Source: Planococcus glaciei (GTDB lineage Bacteria > Bacillota > Bacilli > Bacillales_A > Planococcaceae). Taken from it: a DNA stretch of 64,000 bases. A program made the position numbers and the translations under genes. The stretch covers positions 372,001 through 436,000 of the forward strand of contig NZ_FNDC01000001.1 of the NCBI RefSeq assembly GCF_900099655.1, written 5' to 3'. The notes below the pieces were generated by a model. The model saw only the letters and a list, made by a program, of their open reading frames with translations. It searched no databases and was not told the origin of the DNA. Below are positions 1 to 9,397 of this stretch, piece by piece (position 1 is the stretch's first letter; each line of letters opens with the position of its first letter).

Positions 1-1558
1 AGATAACAATTTTTTCTTGAGGATTATTCTCCCAAAGTATTCCCAGGGCAAACAGTAATTTTTTGATTTTTGTTTCTTGAGTTAAAGGAAACCTTGATAA
101 AACTTGTTTTATTCTAGATCTCTCTTCAGGAAGTGCATACTTTATCGCTGTTAGAACAGCATCTTCAGTTTTGTCTATTTCAGCTTCTGAGGCGTTTGAG
201 TCAGCTCCATTAAAGAGATCCTCCTCATTCATTTTCTTTAAAATTTTTCTTTTAAAATCATTAAGAATGTGGTCAACCTCTATAGCAGCTAGTCGATCGT
301 TTGCTAAGTTGAATTCCGTTCTAATAATTTCTCGCGCCTCACCATATGCAATTTCTCTAGCATCTATGTCAAGGTTGTTATCATGAACTATTCCTTCTTG
401 GATGGTAAGCGCTAATAGCCTTCTTTGAAGGGTTCTTTTAACAGCAGCAAAACTAGAGGCTGCTATTTTTTGAAAGATTGTCATTACAAAACCTAAGGCT
501 CTTCCCTTGCCGCCTTCACGGTTTGCCAAAGCAAAACCTTCCGCTAAATAACTAACCAGTTCCTGATAAAATTCTCTTTCCTCTTCAGACATAATAAAAG
601 ATTCGGTCTGTACAGAGCGACGCGCAAATAATGCAGAACCATCAGAGCGACAAGCATCGGCTTTTGTTCTTCTAAAAACTATTTCATTTAATCGATGTCT
701 ATTTTCTAGCATCTCATCTACATTACGAAATAATGCTGGGTTTAGAAGTTGAGCCAACATCAAAAATCTAAAATTATCTCCCTGATGGGGTGTTGCTGAA
801 AGCAATACAAGATCCCTTGCTTTATCTCTCATTACTTCAGCTAATTTATAGTTTTCAGTTTTTTTGAGCTTTCCGCCATTTTTATAAGCAGTTAAATGGT
901 GAGCTTCATCAAAAACTACCATATCCCACATCGGGGCTTCCTTTAACTTAGTGATTCTAGACTTTCTTTTTAAAGTATCAATGCTTGCAATTAACCTGTC
1001 GTGCTTTGTAAAAGCGTTTGAGCGTCTATCAGTGACATCTCCTTCACTTCCAAACACCTCGAAATCTAAATTAAACACTTCATTCAGCTCTCGGTGCCAA
1101 TTATTAACTAACCCAGCAGGTACAACCATAAGTGCGCGTTTTAATTCCCCGCGACTCGCTAATTCCCGGAGGATTAAAGCCGTTTCTATTGTTTTTCCTA
1201 ATCCTACTTCATCAGCAATCAAAAACCTTCTAGGGAAAGCAGTAGCAATTCTATGTGTCAATACTACTTGATGAGGCAATAAATCAATTTTTGCTGAGGT
1301 AAGTGCTGACGCACTATCAATTAAAGGAAGCTTGTAAGCTTGGTAGGTTAGCCAAGCTTTTTTTAAGCTACTTTCATCCCCATTAACGTTATTAATTATT
1401 AACTCCGAGCGACTCAATAAAGGAGATAGAGTGTTAATTGGAACTCTTCTATCTCCATTACTAAAGAATACCTGAATAAACCCCTCTGTTAGTATGCCTA
1501 CAACTACTCCTTCTCCGTATTCAATATGAGAGATACGTTGACCAATTGGAAAATGCAC
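1..1558 (-). CDS. SNF2-type DEAH helicase, BREX/DISARM-like (3' end beyond window)
   Basis: The reading frame stays open from a GTG start at 1558 (preceded by AGGTGA at 5 nt) to position 1, so about 519 residues of the N-terminal part are visible. Residues 1-45 look like a small SH3/Tudor-type barrel (G-Q-R-I..H..YGEG.V pattern). Walker A DEVGLGKT is at 116-123, DEAH at 217-220 and SATPHQGD at 254-261, the layout of SNF2 family ATP-dependent translocases. The second RecA domain lies outside the window. It is the last visible gene of the ATPase-PglZ-methyltransferase operon, 22 bp after the 173-residue gene. In BREX type 3 a SNF2 helicase (BrxHII) and in DISARM class 1 DrmD have this role; the operon context favours the former. 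Likely a DNA translocase acting on unmodified phage DNA (inference). Confidence 0.85.
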   Translation of the reverse strand, partial: MHFPIGQRISHIEYGEGVVVGILTEGFIQVFFSNGDRRVPINTLSPLLSRSELIINNVNGDESSLKKAWLTYQAYKLPLIDSASALTSAKIDLLPHQVVLTHRIATAFPRRFLIADEVGLGKTIETALILRELASRGELKRALMVVPAGLVNNWHRELNEVFNLDFEVFGSEGDVTDRRSNAFTKHDRLIASIDTLKRKSRITKLKEAPMWDMVVFDEAHHLTAYKNGGKLKKTENYKLAEVMRDKARDLVLLSATPHQGDNFRFLMLAQLLNPALFRNVDEMLENRHRLNEIVFRRTKADACRSDGSALFARRSVQTESFIMSEEEREFYQELVSYLAEGFALANREGGKGRALGFVMTIFQKIAASSFAAVKRTLQRRLLALTIQEGIVHDNNLDIDAREIAYGEAREIIRTEFNLANDRLAAIEVDHILNDFKRKILKKMNEEDLFNGADSNASEAEIDKTEDAVLTAIKYALPEERSRIKQVLSRFPLTQETKIKKLLFALGILWENNPQEKIVI

Positions 1559-1580
1559 TTCTATCACCTGCCTAATCTAT

Positions 1581-2102
1581 CTATGAAATTCTAGGATGGT
1601 AAATACCTATACAACTTTTATCTTTTATTTCATGAATATTAGGATTTTTAGTTATCATTTTTGCATCTTTTGCGGCTCCGTTCCACAAACATTGACTTAG
1701 AGGGATTTGTTTTCCATGGTAAGATCCTCCACAATTCCAGTAATAAATACCATCCGTTTTCTGTACCAATCTTTTTTGAGCGTCGGGTATCCAAAATACA
1801 AGAGACGACTGTCCTTCGTATGTACTTTGAAATGATAAAAGTGACGAATAAAATTCATTTTCCAACCAATTTGTTAAAACAGTAGGTTCCATGACATCTA
1901 AAATCATATCTAGCCCACTGACAACTAATGAATATCCTTCTGCGGATGGTAAATCTTCTGGCCATCCATTTTGAAAATAATTTAAATAACTACGAATACT
2001 TACAACATCCTTTATTTCTGTCATAGAAGTAAGCTCTAGAGAGTCCCATAAAAGCGAAATACCCTTACGTGTCCATGTGTCTCCTGCTAAAACTGAAGCC
2101 AT
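1581..2102 (-). CDS. Uncharacterised 173-residue protein in PglZ/methyltransferase operon
   Basis: I do not recognise this family. The start has a strong ribosome site (GAGGAGG, 5-6 nt). It begins immediately after the methyltransferase stop (2105) and 22 bp before the helicase, so it is an integral operon member. It is soluble, acidic to neutral, Trp-rich, with no signal peptide or membrane segment. A strand-like stretch SLVFWIPDAQKR at about 101-112 is followed by a YYWNCGG motif, and the C-terminus has the pattern GIYHPR. It is about the size of the small BREX accessory proteins BrxF or BrxB, but I see no P-loop (which BrxF has) and no clear match to either. It may be a specificity or assembly factor of the system. 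Confidence 0.85.
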   Translation of the reverse strand: MASVLAGDTWTRKGISLLWDSLELTSMTEIKDVVSIRSYLNYFQNGWPEDLPSAEGYSLVVSGLDMILDVMEPTVLTNWLENEFYSSLLSFQSTYEGQSSLVFWIPDAQKRLVQKTDGIYYWNCGGSYHGKQIPLSQCLWNGAAKDAKMITKNPNIHEIKDKSCIGIYHPRIS

Positions 2103-2104
2103 TT

Positions 2105-5100
2105 TTATTCCTCCTCATTCAATCCAAAGAGAGCTAATTGTTCATTTTCTTTTTCTGGATTTTTGGCACGCCAAGAACTACAAATGTGATGTGCTTTCAT
2201 AGCAGCCTGCCTAATTTCAGAATGAATACTATTACGTGTAAACCAGCTAAGCAAAGGAATAACGGCTGGATGTAATTTAAAGTTTGAATTGGAAAGAGTT
2301 TCGTTTACATTAATTTCACTATTATCAAAACAAGCTCCAATAAAAAATAATGTCTGATCTAAATCATGTGAAAGTCCTTTCCTTAACCTTCCTTTCCAAT
2401 TTCTAGCAAAATCTGCAGGTGAAACCATGAAAAAAGTTCTATTTTTCTCATAAATCCAATTTTTCTCTTTGAAATCATCATCATCTAGACCTGTACCTCT
2501 TAAGAAGTTCTGCATCTCATTGCGTGATACTGAAGAAGTCTTAGTAAAAATTCTTAAGATTTGTCGACTCATTACTTCTGATTCGACAGGTGGCGATTCG
2601 AGATTTATATCTTTTTCTTCATCTAATATTTGATTAATTCCTACTAAGGCTTCCTTGACAGTAAACAAGCGCCCTTCTTCAACATATACGCTTCCATAAT
2701 GCTTTGAAAAATACTCCAAAGCTTTCCCTCGGCGTATTACTTGTAAATCAGATTCAGTCAAACCTGATGCTAAATGATTAGCAAGAATTGCTTCGAGTTG
2801 TCTAATATCTTTTATCATTCGTTTACGTAATCTCGCCCAGCTGATTCTTTTTGGCTCTTCTGTCCTCTTTCTGCAAACGTGAATAATATCATATTCTATC
2901 TTTTTTGATCCGAATTCAGCATTTTCCCCTTTTGACTCATCACTTCTAATTGGATAAGTTGCTTCTAAATAAAAACCTGCTTCAAATAAGCTTTCGAGTA
3001 CTGCTATCCAAGGCTCATCTTCACTATGGTGAAATGTAAATGCCAAAATTCCACCAGGTTTTAAAACCCTATTACTCTCTCTCCAAACCTCGGTTAGGAT
3101 TCTCTTATAAAATTCATCTGGATTTTCGGGATGACGAGCTTTATTTGTAACTGCTTCAAGAGCTTTTGGTGTAAGATCTACACTAAAATAATTAGGATAC
3201 GCTTCAGATAAACCTAATTGTAGCCACACATAAAAAAAGTCAGCCAGTTCTGCATATTGTACATTATCACCAAACGGCGGATCAGTAATAATCAAATCCA
3301 TACTTTGTTCTTCTATGTCTAGTTCTGTAGAAGAACCACAAGTTAAGTTTACATCATTTAAAACTTTATCTTTCATCATAACTTTGTGGCTTTTCCCAGA
3401 TAAGGAACTAGACAAATCTCCATCTAAATTTTTTAGATACTCAGTAGATACCAGTTCATATGGTTCACTTTTCCACTTTTCCGCCTTAAACATAGCACTT
3501 AATGAAGAATTCCAATTCCCTCTACCCAATTCAGAAAAAATACTATTCTCTACTACGTTCATCTTAGGATGGTAATTGTTATTACTCATAAAAGGAACTA
3601 ACTTGTCATATCCCTTATCCCAAAAACAAAACATGTTTTGGTTTCTAATGTAGAGCTGAAATGCTCCTAGAAACAAATCCTTAATGTCCTGGCTCATCCG
3701 CTGATTATCTACAATACTTTTTAAAAGAGTACTTAATATTAGGAGCTGTCTTTTATTAAATAACTTCCACCAATGTGAATATCCATGATTCGGAAGATTG
3801 TCCCTTTGATGTGTTTGGTGGCTAAACTTAATTTCACCTTCAGGCCAATAATTTTTTAAATGCGTAGTTTTCTTTGCTTCCCATTCTTTTACAGCCTGAT
3901 TATAGCTTTCAATATTACTAGCACTTTCAAAAAATCTACCATTATATATCTCTCCATTGTTACTACAATCCGGACAATATCCATGATAGGCGTAAGCTGA
4001 AACAGGTGCATCATGACCAGTTAAAGACAATGAATTCGATAGTTGTTGCTGTGTACCACAATCTGAACAAACAAATTTTCCTCTTCCTTTATTAGATCCC
4101 GATTCTGCCCCCGTAGAAAAAGTGTTTCCCGTTTCCGGACAAGTTATATATTCAGGTAACTTACCTCGAACCTCAATTAAAGAAATGTTTTTTGCTCTAG
4201 CATTATTCCAATCTATTGTTTCTTCTGTTTCATCAACAGTTTTCCCACCATTTAATTTAGACCCCTTTAACCAAGAAGGGTTAACTAACAAAGTTAGTGA
4301 TATTTTCTTATTCTTAGCCTGCTTTGTATCTAATTCTTGGATGGTGTTTTTAATTTGACAATTTGGACATTCAAAATCACCATTTTCATCTGCAATTGCA
4401 AAGCTTTCTTCGTCTGGAGAAATCACCAATGTAGCTGAGGGAGCCATTCTTGCTTCTTTCTGTTCTATATCAAAAGTATGGCTGCAATTACTACATTCAT
4501 GTTTGATCCAAGTTTTAACACTTAATTCTTTAACAAAAATTTCTGGATTTACCATTATAGGTGTTTTATGATTACAACCTGTATTTTGACAAGGTCCATG
4601 TTTAGCCCAGTATGTATAAACAATTTCAGGCCCCCAATAACGGTAAAAAGATCGATCTTTTTCAGTAATTGAAAATGGATTAAAATTTTGAGGCATTATC
4701 TCAAAATTATATCCTCTTACTTTATACCAGTTTGACCAACCTTCAAAATTCGAAACCGATTTTTTAAATTTTTTCATTTCACTTTCTGATGGTTCATCAA
4801 TGAGAAAGTTATCGTAAAAAGGTGTAATAGGGACGTTCGTATCTTGAAATTTCAACCATTCCCCATGGTGTCCCCTTGGACAACTACATGAAAAATATGG
4901 CATTAGCTTAGGTTTTACTTCTAGCTCAATTTCTTTTTCGAATTTTTTCAATTCGTCGAAGTCAACCTTAGCAAGTTCATTTTTGACAACCAACCAAGCG
5001 ATTGGATTTAAATCATTTCCGTGCATTTGCATCCCTAAACGTGACCCTTCTACAATTGTTGTGCCACCTCCCATAAAAACATCTGCTACCTTCAGTTTCT

Positions 5101-5443
5101 TCAGACTACCTTTATTTTGGTGGTTCTTATAATATGAACTCCAAGCCTCTTTGGCAGCATTGATCGGATCCTCTGGAGCTTTCATAGCCGCTGTTAAAAG
5201 CATGGTTCTAAAAATGCTTGACCTTCTCCTAGCCCACCATTTTGACATTTGATATATAGGCTTACTAGAATTCCCTTCAATGCTAGCAATTTGATTTACA
5301 GGCAAGATTGGAAAATCAACTTCTAGAATGGTTTTAGGGCGGTTAGGGTCTGAAAAATCCACTGTTTGGTATTCTGTATCCTTTCCTGCCTGTATATATT
5401 TTATTACTTTTTCTTCAAGCTCTTGCTTCTTAGTTTTTGCCAT
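2105..5443 (-). CDS. DUF1156-type adenine-specific DNA methyltransferase (PglX-like, zinc-ribbon inserted)
   Basis: Start chosen at 5443 (GAGGAG 6-7 nt upstream), giving 1112 residues. The N-terminus has the DUF1156 pattern (KPIYQMSKWWARRR...FR) near 60-80. SAM-binding motif I is DVFMGGGTT at 121-129, followed by HGNDLNPIAW. The catalytic DPPFGDNV motif sits at 721-728 and is followed by YAELADFFYVWL. Between them lie about 600 residues with several CxxC zinc-ribbon-like pairs (for example ECSNC, ECPNC, CSDC, CPDC). This arrangement fits the adenine N6 methylases called PglXI in BREX type 3 and other anti-phage DUF1156 proteins. It probably marks self DNA and may take part in interference. 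It lies 23 bp downstream of the PglZ gene. The C-terminal 250 residues could be the target-recognition part (inference). Confidence 0.9.
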   Translation of the reverse strand: MAKTKKQELEEKVIKYIQAGKDTEYQTVDFSDPNRPKTILEVDFPILPVNQIASIEGNSSKPIYQMSKWWARRRSSIFRTMLLTAAMKAPEDPINAAKEAWSSYYKNHQNKGSLKKLKVADVFMGGGTTIVEGSRLGMQMHGNDLNPIAWLVVKNELAKVDFDELKKFEKEIELEVKPKLMPYFSCSCPRGHHGEWLKFQDTNVPITPFYDNFLIDEPSESEMKKFKKSVSNFEGWSNWYKVRGYNFEIMPQNFNPFSITEKDRSFYRYWGPEIVYTYWAKHGPCQNTGCNHKTPIMVNPEIFVKELSVKTWIKHECSNCSHTFDIEQKEARMAPSATLVISPDEESFAIADENGDFECPNCQIKNTIQELDTKQAKNKKISLTLLVNPSWLKGSKLNGGKTVDETEETIDWNNARAKNISLIEVRGKLPEYITCPETGNTFSTGAESGSNKGRGKFVCSDCGTQQQLSNSLSLTGHDAPVSAYAYHGYCPDCSNNGEIYNGRFFESASNIESYNQAVKEWEAKKTTHLKNYWPEGEIKFSHQTHQRDNLPNHGYSHWWKLFNKRQLLILSTLLKSIVDNQRMSQDIKDLFLGAFQLYIRNQNMFCFWDKGYDKLVPFMSNNNYHPKMNVVENSIFSELGRGNWNSSLSAMFKAEKWKSEPYELVSTEYLKNLDGDLSSSLSGKSHKVMMKDKVLNDVNLTCGSSTELDIEEQSMDLIITDPPFGDNVQYAELADFFYVWLQLGLSEAYPNYFSVDLTPKALEAVTNKARHPENPDEFYKRILTEVWRESNRVLKPGGILAFTFHHSEDEPWIAVLESLFEAGFYLEATYPIRSDESKGENAEFGSKKIEYDIIHVCRKRTEEPKRISWARLRKRMIKDIRQLEAILANHLASGLTESDLQVIRRGKALEYFSKHYGSVYVEEGRLFTVKEALVGINQILDEEKDINLESPPVESEVMSRQILRIFTKTSSVSRNEMQNFLRGTGLDDDDFKEKNWIYEKNRTFFMVSPADFARNWKGRLRKGLSHDLDQTLFFIGACFDNSEINVNETLSNSNFKLHPAVIPLLSWFTRNSIHSEIRQAAMKAHHICSSWRAKNPEKENEQLALFGLNEEE

Positions 5444-5466
5444 ATTAATTCTCCTCAATCTAGTGG

Positions 5467-6453
5467 TCACTTTGTTATTTCAATAAACGGTACCATGGTT
5501 TCCATTAATGATAATCCTCCATGCGCTAATGTAGGATAGCCACCTGAGTTCTTCCATCTTCTTCTTCCCAGCACATAGGAGAACAATCCTTGACTATTTT
5601 CCATCTGTATTTCAATAGGCGGTATTGACTTCATTGGCCTTCTTTCTTTATTTTTCGTATATCTTTGACTTTTATAAGTTTCTTTCAAATAATCCCCTTG
5701 TTCTCCACTTATATTTGTAAACTCGCCAGTAGATGCATATCCATGATCACTTGTAATGATCACTCTCCTACCTAATGAAGCTTTTTCTATTAATTCCCAA
5801 AATCCTTCTGAAGTAAAGTATTCGGAGCTTTTTAAACTCAATTCTCTTAGTCCTTTGCCGGGTACTTTATATTCATGGATCCGGTCATCAAATGCAGTAT
5901 GCCAAAAAATCAGATTTGGATCATTGCCAATTAGTGATATACAGTCTTTCCAAGGCATATCGGAGAGTTCAGTTTTTGCTCCTGTAAAAAAATGATTCAA
6001 TCCAGCACTATTATTTTCGAGAGAAGACCTCTGAGAAAATCCCAATTTTTTTGCGAAATAAGTAGTATCACTTGGAAGGGCAGAAGCAGTAATTTTAGAT
6101 TGATGAATCGTATAGCCACGCTTTTGACTTTCGGTGAGAAAAAACGGCATTTCTCTTAAAGACAAACCATCAATAATAAAGACTGCTTTTCCATCATGGT
6201 TTTCTTCCCAGAATTTAATCAATAGCTCAGATGTTTTCGAAACATTTGTTTCAAAACTGTGCCATAAATCCCATCCCGCACCTGCAATTAGCGCCTCTAG
6301 TCCACTAATCTTACCTTCACGTTTAAGAATTTCCTGTACAGGAGATTGCTCAAATGGCGGAGTAAAAACATTAAATAACGTTTCTTCAATTGCTTCCCAA
6401 GCTCTTTGATCTGTTCCTAAAAGCATGCTATTTAAAAGCTCTTTATCTATCAC
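5467..6453 (-). CDS. Short PglZ-domain protein (alkaline phosphatase superfamily)
   Basis: 328 residues; the ATG overlaps the ATPase stop (ATGA), showing translational coupling. Alkaline-phosphatase-fold PglZ signatures are in order: VFIIDGLSLREMPFF (91-105, metal-binding Asp95), FWHTAFDDRIHEY (183-195), VIITSDHGY (231-239, second metal site) and AHGGLSLMETMVPFIEI (310-326, the typical C-terminal PglZ motif). PglZ proteins of described BREX types are usually roughly twice this length or more, with an N-terminal domain that is nearly absent here. PglZ is the hallmark of BREX/Pgl anti-phage systems; its biochemical role is thought to be a metal-dependent phosphohydrolase or nuclease. The metal-ligand motifs look intact, so this is a compact working core rather than a fragment. 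Confidence 0.92.
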   Translation of the reverse strand: MIDKELLNSMLLGTDQRAWEAIEETLFNVFTPPFEQSPVQEILKREGKISGLEALIAGAGWDLWHSFETNVSKTSELLIKFWEENHDGKAVFIIDGLSLREMPFFLTESQKRGYTIHQSKITASALPSDTTYFAKKLGFSQRSSLENNSAGLNHFFTGAKTELSDMPWKDCISLIGNDPNLIFWHTAFDDRIHEYKVPGKGLRELSLKSSEYFTSEGFWELIEKASLGRRVIITSDHGYASTGEFTNISGEQGDYLKETYKSQRYTKNKERRPMKSIPPIEIQMENSQGLFSYVLGRRRWKNSGGYPTLAHGGLSLMETMVPFIEITK

Positions 6454-9212
6454 GAACGTTCCTCCTTTTCCAAATCCAGTCCATAAGTAACTCCATCTGG
6501 TAAGACGCGTAATAGTTGCTGTAATTGCGCACCAGTTAACGCTGTAATGTTTAAAGAGATATTTTTTATTGGTGTTCCAGTATTAATACCCCATCCTTCT
6601 ATCTTTCCAATTAAGTTTAGTGCAGAAGTAGGTTCTGTACTAAGTTGCTTAACTTTTCCATTTCTAAGAACAGGAGGATTAAATATATTTCCATCTCCAT
6701 TTTGCCCGCCATATATATTAGTTCCGTTCCCAATATTTGTTTCATCATTCTTAGGATTAATTCCACTAGTTTCAGTATTGGTTGCAGTACTTCCTGTGTT
6801 AATTCCATTAGTCGATGTTGACTCTGTAAAATCTGCTTCCGGACCAGCTTCACTATCTTCTTTCTGTTTATCTATAAAAGAATTAGTTGGGAACGCTGAA
6901 GGCAGCATTAGATGTGTTTGGTCTAAATAGCTACCTGTTCCCAATTTCCCTTTCATTCTATGCCATGCTTCATCTTCACTTTCTCCTAAATGAAGAATAA
7001 GTTGTTCCATTCCTCTTATATCAATTCCAATTTTACCTTCTGCACACAACCGAATTAGTTTTTCTTTAATTTCTGTTTCCCCTAGCCAAGGAATACATTC
7101 TTGCCCACCCGGCCTCGGTTCCTGTAAGTCTTTCAACAATTTGCCTACTGAATCTTTATTTTCTGCAACAGCTAATACTAATTCATCAAAATCCTCAGGT
7201 TCAAAAATAGATTGACGAATAAAAAAGTCAATTGCTTCTGGGATATCTTTTCCTTTAGCTTGATGAGCCTCTAAATGAAACTCACACTGTTTTACGTCGT
7301 TATAACTCCAAATATCTAATATGGCAAAGCGATTGAATAAAGAGTTTAACATAAGGCGCAGCTTATCTTGGTATTGTTTATGTATACCTCGATAAACTGG
7401 TTCGCTGCTCATCCATTCATTTGCTTTTAAAACAGTGCGGGCATTTATAAGCAACTCATCATCTCTGTAAATATTTCCTTGCCCTTGCTGAGGTAACAGA
7501 AAACGAATAGTGTTCCTTTTAACCGCTATATGTTCCTTCAACCACTTCCCAAGTGTTTCATCTATTTTTTCAATGTATTCCGGAATAACAATTATGGGGA
7601 TTCTGTTATCCCATCTTGAAGGATGATCATTTTCCTCAAGAGATTCCCAAGGATTTAAAAACCAATTATCTCTTAAAACAACTACTTTGTACTTAGGCGT
7701 GATATCTTCGGCCCCACCAATTACATACCTTACTTCTTTTGCTAATTGATCAATATCTGATCCATCTTGAAAAAGCTTATTATTCCGAGCAAAAGCGAGG
7801 AGTTTTGCCTGCGGATTTTCTTCTTCTTTAAAAATCAGTTTGCTACCTACTTCATGAATATTAAAGCTATTGTTGATGATATTATCCATTTCAATTATAA
7901 AGTTGTTATCGTCTATAGCTCTATCTTGTGTAATATCCATTTGTAAAACAGCTCTCTCAGCTCCTGCAAATTTATCAATTGCTAATGAACGAATCCATAA
8001 AGAACTCAAAATGTCTGCTACATGGGGAATGTGATCTTTTTGTTTCACTGCTTCTTTAACTGCACTTAAATTTCTTTGTGCTTTCCCCCTTAAAGTTTTG
8101 TAATATTCATTACTAACAGAATCTAAAAATGCTGTAACACCAGAAGCATCTTCTTCAATTGAAAATCCAGCAGCTGTTATTAATCGGAATTCTTTACTTC
8201 TTTGTTTAAACAAGTTCGCTAAAATTTTAATTAAGTCACGTGTTTCTTGTGCATCCGTAGAAATCAGTATTTGATCTTCTAAAAGGTTTAATAAATTTGG
8301 AGAAAATGGCCATGAATCTAAGAAATCTTGTTTTAAAGTCTCTTTTTCTAACTCTGGTACTTGAAATAACCGATAATACTCATTTACATGAACATTAATA
8401 AAGTCACTTATTTCTTTCTCAGAAATCTGCGATCTATTTTCGAACAACCTGTGTAATAATAATTTTTTCCGATCTCTTTTCACATATTGACCTTTAAAAT
8501 CTACAATAACAGGGTTGTTTCTATGAATTTGTTGATACGCGTCTGACTGACCATTTCGAACTGAAACAACCAAAACTAATAAGTCGGGATGCTCTTCGGC
8601 TATTTCAGCTAACGTTTGTATAAAATTAAACGCCCATTGTCTTCGAGGATATTGTTTTGTATTAGTTAATCCATCATACCAAGTTTGAAATTCATCTAAA
8701 ATTATAGCTGTAGGTTGCTTTTTAAACATCTCAAGTAAGAGGTCACGACCTAGTACATCCGTTTTTCTTTCTTCCTGTCCTTCCCATTTGCCTTTAATAA
8801 ACTGTCCATATGGATGGCGATCTAAGATTAAATCCCATAAAAATTTATAATTTTGCCAATGTAAACTTTCAGCAATCACGTGCATTTCCGGCCGTAACTG
8901 GATCTGTGCCAGTTCTGGTCGTTGAAGCTTAACCGCCCAATTATCCAACCAGGTTTTTGTTGTCTCTGAATTGGCAAATGAATGATAAAGAGTAGTTAGT
9001 AAGTGAGATTTCCCTTGCCCTCTTTCTCCAATAAGAACGACTGGACGTGCTTCCCTAAGATTTATTGATTCTATTGTTTTAATTAAATCATTAGATGGAT
9101 AAGTCATTTCTAAAAATTCTTTTGCACTTTTGTTTACTTCTTTATTAAAATCTATCGCTGTACCTTTTAGAATTCTGCTTTGAAATTCACTTCTTAAATT
9201 TAAATTTAACAA
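6450..9212 (-). CDS. Large P-loop ATPase of defence operon (DUF499/BrxC/PglY-like)
   Basis: 920 residues; first gene of the operon. An N-terminal FLEMTYPSNDL segment precedes Walker A GERGQGKS (62-69); Walker B is AIILDEF (169-175, DE at 173-174) and a sensor-like VVSVRNGQ follows at 215-222, so the AAA+/STAND-like core is in the first 300 residues. The helical remainder resembles the long ATPases BrxC, PglY and DUF499 proteins. Residues about 790-860 are a low-complexity linker rich in Asn, Thr, Gly and Ser, joining a small C-terminal domain (about 875-920) that ends in an L-Q-Q-L-L-R-V-L-P-D-G-V motif. In BREX systems this ATPase is essential and couples ATP hydrolysis to assembly on DNA. 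The exact family assignment is uncertain. Confidence 0.85.
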   Translation of the reverse strand: MLNLNLRSEFQSRILKGTAIDFNKEVNKSAKEFLEMTYPSNDLIKTIESINLREARPVVLIGERGQGKSHLLTTLYHSFANSETTKTWLDNWAVKLQRPELAQIQLRPEMHVIAESLHWQNYKFLWDLILDRHPYGQFIKGKWEGQEERKTDVLGRDLLLEMFKKQPTAIILDEFQTWYDGLTNTKQYPRRQWAFNFIQTLAEIAEEHPDLLVLVVSVRNGQSDAYQQIHRNNPVIVDFKGQYVKRDRKKLLLHRLFENRSQISEKEISDFINVHVNEYYRLFQVPELEKETLKQDFLDSWPFSPNLLNLLEDQILISTDAQETRDLIKILANLFKQRSKEFRLITAAGFSIEEDASGVTAFLDSVSNEYYKTLRGKAQRNLSAVKEAVKQKDHIPHVADILSSLWIRSLAIDKFAGAERAVLQMDITQDRAIDDNNFIIEMDNIINNSFNIHEVGSKLIFKEEENPQAKLLAFARNNKLFQDGSDIDQLAKEVRYVIGGAEDITPKYKVVVLRDNWFLNPWESLEENDHPSRWDNRIPIIVIPEYIEKIDETLGKWLKEHIAVKRNTIRFLLPQQGQGNIYRDDELLINARTVLKANEWMSSEPVYRGIHKQYQDKLRLMLNSLFNRFAILDIWSYNDVKQCEFHLEAHQAKGKDIPEAIDFFIRQSIFEPEDFDELVLAVAENKDSVGKLLKDLQEPRPGGQECIPWLGETEIKEKLIRLCAEGKIGIDIRGMEQLILHLGESEDEAWHRMKGKLGTGSYLDQTHLMLPSAFPTNSFIDKQKEDSEAGPEADFTESTSTNGINTGSTATNTETSGINPKNDETNIGNGTNIYGGQNGDGNIFNPPVLRNGKVKQLSTEPTSALNLIGKIEGWGINTGTPIKNISLNITALTGAQLQQLLRVLPDGVTYGLDLEKEERS

Positions 9213-9397
9213 TTTTTTCCCTCCATTTATATTGCTTCTTTAAATACGGATTTCTAATCATATCATATCATTTAATTACCACTTTCATACAATTAAGAAT
9301 AAGCAATTAATATTAATTCCATTTTTAAGCATTTTCTTTTATTTGAAGGAACATTTACTTTTCACGAGAATACTGTAAGTAAGAAAGGAGTGAAAAT
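9213..9397. promoter_or_regulatory. Divergent AT-rich promoter region of the defence operon and a small plus-strand gene
   Basis: 185 bp, very AT-rich, between the ATPase start and the 58-codon gene on the other strand. It must hold the promoter of the minus-strand defence operon. I cannot assign -35/-10 boxes with confidence. The ATPase start is preceded by a GGAGGG-like site. Confidence 0.45.

Noticed and set aside
6617..6853. Shadow frame of 78 codons within the ATPase gene
   Set aside because: It is an out-of-frame reading of the low-complexity linker.
1..9212. DISARM system
   Set aside because: A SNF2 helicase and a DNA methylase would fit class 1, but DrmA, DrmB (DUF1998) and DrmC are absent and a PglZ gene is present, so a BREX-like system fits better.
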